A DNA stretch of 64,000 bases. Source: JAXGXJ01 sp963829545. GTDB lineage: Bacteria > Actinomycetota > Thermoleophilia > RBG-16-64-13. Below are positions 61,228 through 64,000 of this stretch, piece by piece. The translations under genes were made by a program, and so were the position numbers. The notes under the pieces are model-generated. The model saw nothing but the letters and a program-made list of their open reading frames with translations, was not told the DNA's origin and searched no databases. Position 1 is the stretch's first letter. Each line of letters opens with the position of its first letter. The stretch is taken from positions 248,001 through 312,000 of the forward strand of contig CAWHIX010000008.1 of NCBI GenBank assembly GCA_963829545.1, in the 5' to 3' direction.

Positions 61228-63594
61228 CTATGTACAGGCAAGGATGGCCCGCTTCACCAGCGTACGGGCGATCTGGATCTTGTAGCTGTTGCTGAGCAAG
61301 GCTGTGGCTTCGGCCAACCCGGCCTCGGCCGCCTCCTGGGCGCTCGTCTCATCGATCCGCTTGCCGACTAGAGACTCCTCGGCCGCGGTCACTCGGAAGG
61401 GCACGCCATAGACGGAGTTGAGGCAGATGCGCGCGGAGCTCACCACTCCGCTGTCACTCACGACCGCCGCGGCACAGTTGACCACGGGGAAGTCGATGGA
61501 TTTCCGGATCGCGAACTTGCTGAACACCGATTTGGTCCCCGGAGCGGCCGCCGGTACCTGGACCTCGAGGACCATCTCGCCCTCTTCGAGCACGGTGCTG
61601 CGATTCATGCCCACGGCGAAGAAGTCCTCCGCGGCGATGGTCCGTTTCGTGGTCTTGACCTTGGCCGCCAGGGCGACAAGCGCCGGAGCCAAGTCAGAGG
61701 AGTTGACGGCCACACAGCCGCAGTTGAAGCAGCGGTCGGTCTCCGCCCGCACGGCCTCCAAATCGAGCGTGCCCGTCTCCTCCACATCGAGGCCCTTCAC
61801 CCGCTCTTCTACCGATAACTCAGGCGGTCTCACCCGGCAGGACGACTGCAGACAGGAGCCGTCGAAGCCTTCGCCATAGGCGCAGGCGAGCGGCGCCTCT
61901 TGCTCGGCTACAACGGCCGCGCCCATGAGATAGCGGTCGATGCTCCGGGCCGCCTCACGCCCGGCGTTGGTGGCCTGGGCGACCGTGGCCGGACCGGTGG
62001 CGAAGTCGCCGCCGGCGAACACGCCATCGCCGAGAGCGTGCGTGGATTCGTCGATCTGGAGCCTGTTCCTCTCGTCCACGAACGCGTCCGGGAGGAAGGA
62101 GTAGTCCGGCTTCTCCACGATGGCCTTGAGGACTGCGTCGCACTGCATACCGAACTCGGAACCCTCGACCTTGACCGGGCGAGGCCGGCCGCTGGCGTCG
62201 AGATCGCCGAGTTCCATGCGGCAACAGGTGAGATCGACGGCGCCGCCCTCTTCACTGGCCGCCACGGGGGAGGTCAGGAACTCGAAACGCACGCCCTCTT
62301 CCTGCGCCTTTGCGACCTCGTCGGCCAGCGCCGGCATCTCGTCTCTCGTGCGGCGATAGAAGACCACCGGCTGGGCTCCCACGCGCAGCAGGGAGCGGGC
62401 CACGTCGATGGCCGTGTTACCTCCGCCGATGACGCCCACCGTCTTGCCCTTCATCTTCTCCAGGTCGGCGCTGCGCAGCACATCGGTGCCGGAGAGGAGG
62501 CACTCTTCGCCGGAGATCCCGGCCTCAGTCTCCTGCCAGGCGCCGGCGGCGACGTAGATGGCGTCGTAGGACTTCTGCAGTTGGGCGAAGGCGTCCTTGT
62601 CGATCTCGGTGCCCGTGCGGAACTCCACGCCCTCACCGGCGAAGGCGGCGATCTGGCTGCGCAGGACCTCGCGGGGGAGACGGTAGGGGGGGATGCCGTA
62701 GGCCAGGAGCCCTCCGGCCTCGGGCATGCGCTCGAAGACGGTGACCTCGTGGCCGGCTTGGCGCAGGTAGTGGGCTGCCGAGAGTCCGGAGGGGCCGGAG
62801 CCGATGACGGCCACCTTCTTGGCGGTGCTCCGCAGCGGCGCCTGGTAGTACTCGGCTGGGGCGGCCAAGATCTGGTCGCCCACAAAGCGCTCGATCTCCC
62901 TGATCGACACCGACTCGTCGAACTCGGCCCGGGCGCACTCGGTCTGGCAGGTGTGGGGGCAGACACGTCCCGTGACTGCCGGCACCGGGTTGCGCAGCAG
63001 GAGGGTGCGTGCGGCCGTGGTCATGTCGCCCTCGCGGATGCTGGCCAAGTACGACGGTATATCGATGCTGTTGGGACAGCCCTGGGCGCAGCCGGTGAGG
63101 GTGTCTTCCACCTTGGCCTGGCCAAGGATGGAGTGGTACCTGGAGTCTCCGGTGAGGGCGTAGCAGGTGTTGCCGCCCTTGCGCAGGCAGTCAAAGAGGT
63201 TGTCGGGGACCCAGTAGTACCAGCAGCGGTTGTTCTGGCAGATGTTCCCGGCCACGGTGCCCATCTCCCGGATATGGGGAGAGGCCGTCCTTGCCGCCGC
63301 CTGGGCCAGCGCGGGGTACTTGTCTCTGACCGTCGCGTCGGTGCCCAGGTCTTCCACCCGGGTGAGCGCGCCGACGTGCAGGGTCCCGTTGTCCTCGCGG
63401 ACGTAGTCCAGGCCGGGGATGTTCTTGATATTGACGATGATCTCCGGATAGCCGGCGTCGGGCAGGATGCAATCCTTCATCTCGCCCAGGAGGTCGGTGC
63501 CGCCGGCGATGATCCGGGCCTTGCCTTCGTGATCCGCAAGGACGCTGGTCGCTTCTTCTATGGTCTCGGCGCTTACGTGCCTGAATGGTTTCAT
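61228..63594 (-). CDS. Nested flavoprotein: GltD-like NAD(P)/FAD oxidoreductase inserted in a CoxM-type FAD subunit
   Basis: A 788-residue protein with an unusual order. Residues 1-150 are the start of a molybdopterin-dehydrogenase FAD subunit ('ARIIAGGTDLLGEMKD', 'IREMGTVAGNICQNNRCWYY'). Residues about 165-600 are a glutamate-synthase-small-subunit-like module: Fe-S cysteines 'GCAQGCPNSIDIP...CPHTCQTECARAEFDE', FAD motif 'VAVIGSGPSGLSAAHYLRQA' and NAD(P) motif 'VGVIGGGNTAIDVARSLL'. A Cys-rich link ('CFNCGCVAVNS') returns to the rest of the FAD subunit and the CO-dehydrogenase-flavoprotein C domain ('VFSKFAIRKSIDFPVVNCAA'). It would pass electrons between NAD(P)H and the Mo-hydroxylase. Confidence 0.88.
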   Translation of the reverse strand: MKPFRHVSAETIEEATSVLADHEGKARIIAGGTDLLGEMKDCILPDAGYPEIIVNIKNIPGLDYVREDNGTLHVGALTRVEDLGTDATVRDKYPALAQAAARTASPHIREMGTVAGNICQNNRCWYYWVPDNLFDCLRKGGNTCYALTGDSRYHSILGQAKVEDTLTGCAQGCPNSIDIPSYLASIREGDMTTAARTLLLRNPVPAVTGRVCPHTCQTECARAEFDESVSIREIERFVGDQILAAPAEYYQAPLRSTAKKVAVIGSGPSGLSAAHYLRQAGHEVTVFERMPEAGGLLAYGIPPYRLPREVLRSQIAAFAGEGVEFRTGTEIDKDAFAQLQKSYDAIYVAAGAWQETEAGISGEECLLSGTDVLRSADLEKMKGKTVGVIGGGNTAIDVARSLLRVGAQPVVFYRRTRDEMPALADEVAKAQEEGVRFEFLTSPVAASEEGGAVDLTCCRMELGDLDASGRPRPVKVEGSEFGMQCDAVLKAIVEKPDYSFLPDAFVDERNRLQIDESTHALGDGVFAGGDFATGPATVAQATNAGREAARSIDRYLMGAAVVAEQEAPLACAYGEGFDGSCLQSSCRVRPPELSVEERVKGLDVEETGTLDLEAVRAETDRCFNCGCVAVNSSDLAPALVALAAKVKTTKRTIAAEDFFAVGMNRSTVLEEGEMVLEVQVPAAAPGTKSVFSKFAIRKSIDFPVVNCAAAVVSDSGVVSSARICLNSVYGVPFRVTAAEESLVGKRIDETSAQEAAEAGLAEATALLSNSYKIQIARTLVKRAILACT

Positions 63595-63630
63595 CTAAGT
63601 AGTCTCCTCGTCAGCCCTGGGCTCGGGCGA

Positions 63631-64000
63631 TCACGCTTTGCCGAGCGCTTTGAGCACCCGGTCCGGTGTTATGGGGTAGGTAGGCACCCACACGCCGATG
63701 GCGTTCTGCACGGCCGGACCGATGAGGGCCGGCAACACCGTGGCCACGTCCTCGCCGATGCCGATGGAGCCGTAGGGGCCGTAGCCCATCGCGGTCTCCA
63801 CCATGATGGTCTCGATGTCGCCGTAGTCCATCATGGTCGGGATCTTGTAGTTGAGCAGGTTGCCGTTGAGCATGATGCCGGTGCGCTCGTCGTAGATGAC
63901 TTCTTCGGTCATGCCCCGGCCGATAGCCATGATGGCGCCGCCGTAGGCCTGGCCTTCACAGCCGTCCCAGTTGATGACCTTGCCTACGTCGTTCACGGTC
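63631..64000 (-). CDS. Xanthine dehydrogenase-family molybdopterin-binding subunit, C-terminus only
   Basis: The last 122 residues of a large molybdopterin subunit; the rest lies beyond the right edge. 'VINWDGCEGQAYGGAIMAIG', 'NLLNYKIPTMMDYGDIETI' and 'GSIGIGEDVATVLPALIGPA' are typical; the Glu of GIGE is at the position of the catalytic glutamate of this enzyme family. It is upstream (in transcription) of the nested flavoprotein, so the two form one Mo-hydroxylase. No 2Fe-2S small subunit is visible here; it may be outside the window. The substrate is unknown. Confidence 0.9.
   Translation of the reverse strand, partial: TVNDVGKVINWDGCEGQAYGGAIMAIGRGMTEEVIYDERTGIMLNGNLLNYKIPTMMDYGDIETIMVETAMGYGPYGSIGIGEDVATVLPALIGPAVQNAIGVWVPTYPITPDRVLKALGKA

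Overview
The window is 64 kb of high-GC bacterial DNA, densely packed with genes and using many GTG and TTG starts. I see no rRNA, tRNA, CRISPR array, transposase or phage gene. The gene content suggests an anaerobic, probably uncultured, Gram-positive-type Actinomycetota (the Coriobacteriia/Geothermincolia kind). The clues are ADP-forming acyl-CoA synthetase, a tungsten aldehyde:ferredoxin oxidoreductase, corrinoid-activation-type proteins, cobamide assembly genes and S-layer-homology domains. The lineage is an inference from gene content only.

Layout. 1-2.8 kb: cobamide lower-loop genes (cobS, a cbiR-like gene, cobU) and a nitrilase. 2.9-6.9 kb (minus): a translationally coupled pair, ADP-forming acyl-CoA synthetase then CoA-transferase/GNAT. 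7.2-10 kb: CapA-like protein, GNAT, NAD-type isocitrate dehydrogenase. 10-13.1 kb (minus): a GabT-like aminotransferase followed by aldehyde:ferredoxin oxidoreductase. 13.4-18.5 kb: branched-chain amino-acid genes ilvD-ilvB-ilvN-ilvC, whose KARI has an unusual cofactor loop, then a convergent LysR. 19.5-21 kb: EamA transporter and a small coiled-coil protein. 21-25.5 kb (minus): trehalose genes otsB, a DUF5752-like gene, treT, otsA. 25.6-28.7 kb: an RRM protein and a sulfur-transfer/Fe-S operon (tusA, dsrE-like, nifS, iscU-DUF59). 28.7-35.6 kb: thioredoxin-domain protein, membrane proteins, SLH beta-propeller protein and a diguanylate cyclase. 35.7-42.2 kb: a corrinoid-linked cluster (ASKHA ferredoxin activator, small conserved protein, Tat-exported binding protein, UroD-like protein, FMN glutamate-synthase-like protein). 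42.2-59.3 kb: single genes and small operons (NagZ, Fpg/Nei, creatininase, transporters, PQQ-type dehydrogenase, SDR, SNase, aldo/keto reductase, thioesterase, ADP-ribosylglycohydrolase, phosphoribosyltransferase plus hydrolase). 59.4-64 kb (minus): a molybdenum-hydroxylase operon with a nested flavoprotein, MoaD and a two-part UxaA-like hydratase; it runs off the right edge.

Quality warning. About 30 single-base frame breaks occur, clustered (about 12 in 26.7-28.7 kb). Reading across each break restores normal conserved protein, and I see few in-frame stops. I think most are sequencing or assembly indels rather than gene decay. These genes are typed 'pseudogene' only because the frame is broken as given. 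The exception is the binding protein at 38.3-39.2 kb, which also seems to have lost its middle.

The parts most worth a second look are the molybdenum-hydroxylase/UxaA/MoaD operon with its nested CoxM-GltD flavoprotein, the KARI with an acidic cofactor loop, the IscU-DUF59 fusion, the corrinoid-linked cluster, and an orphan transcript-like unit at 44.47-44.67 kb.
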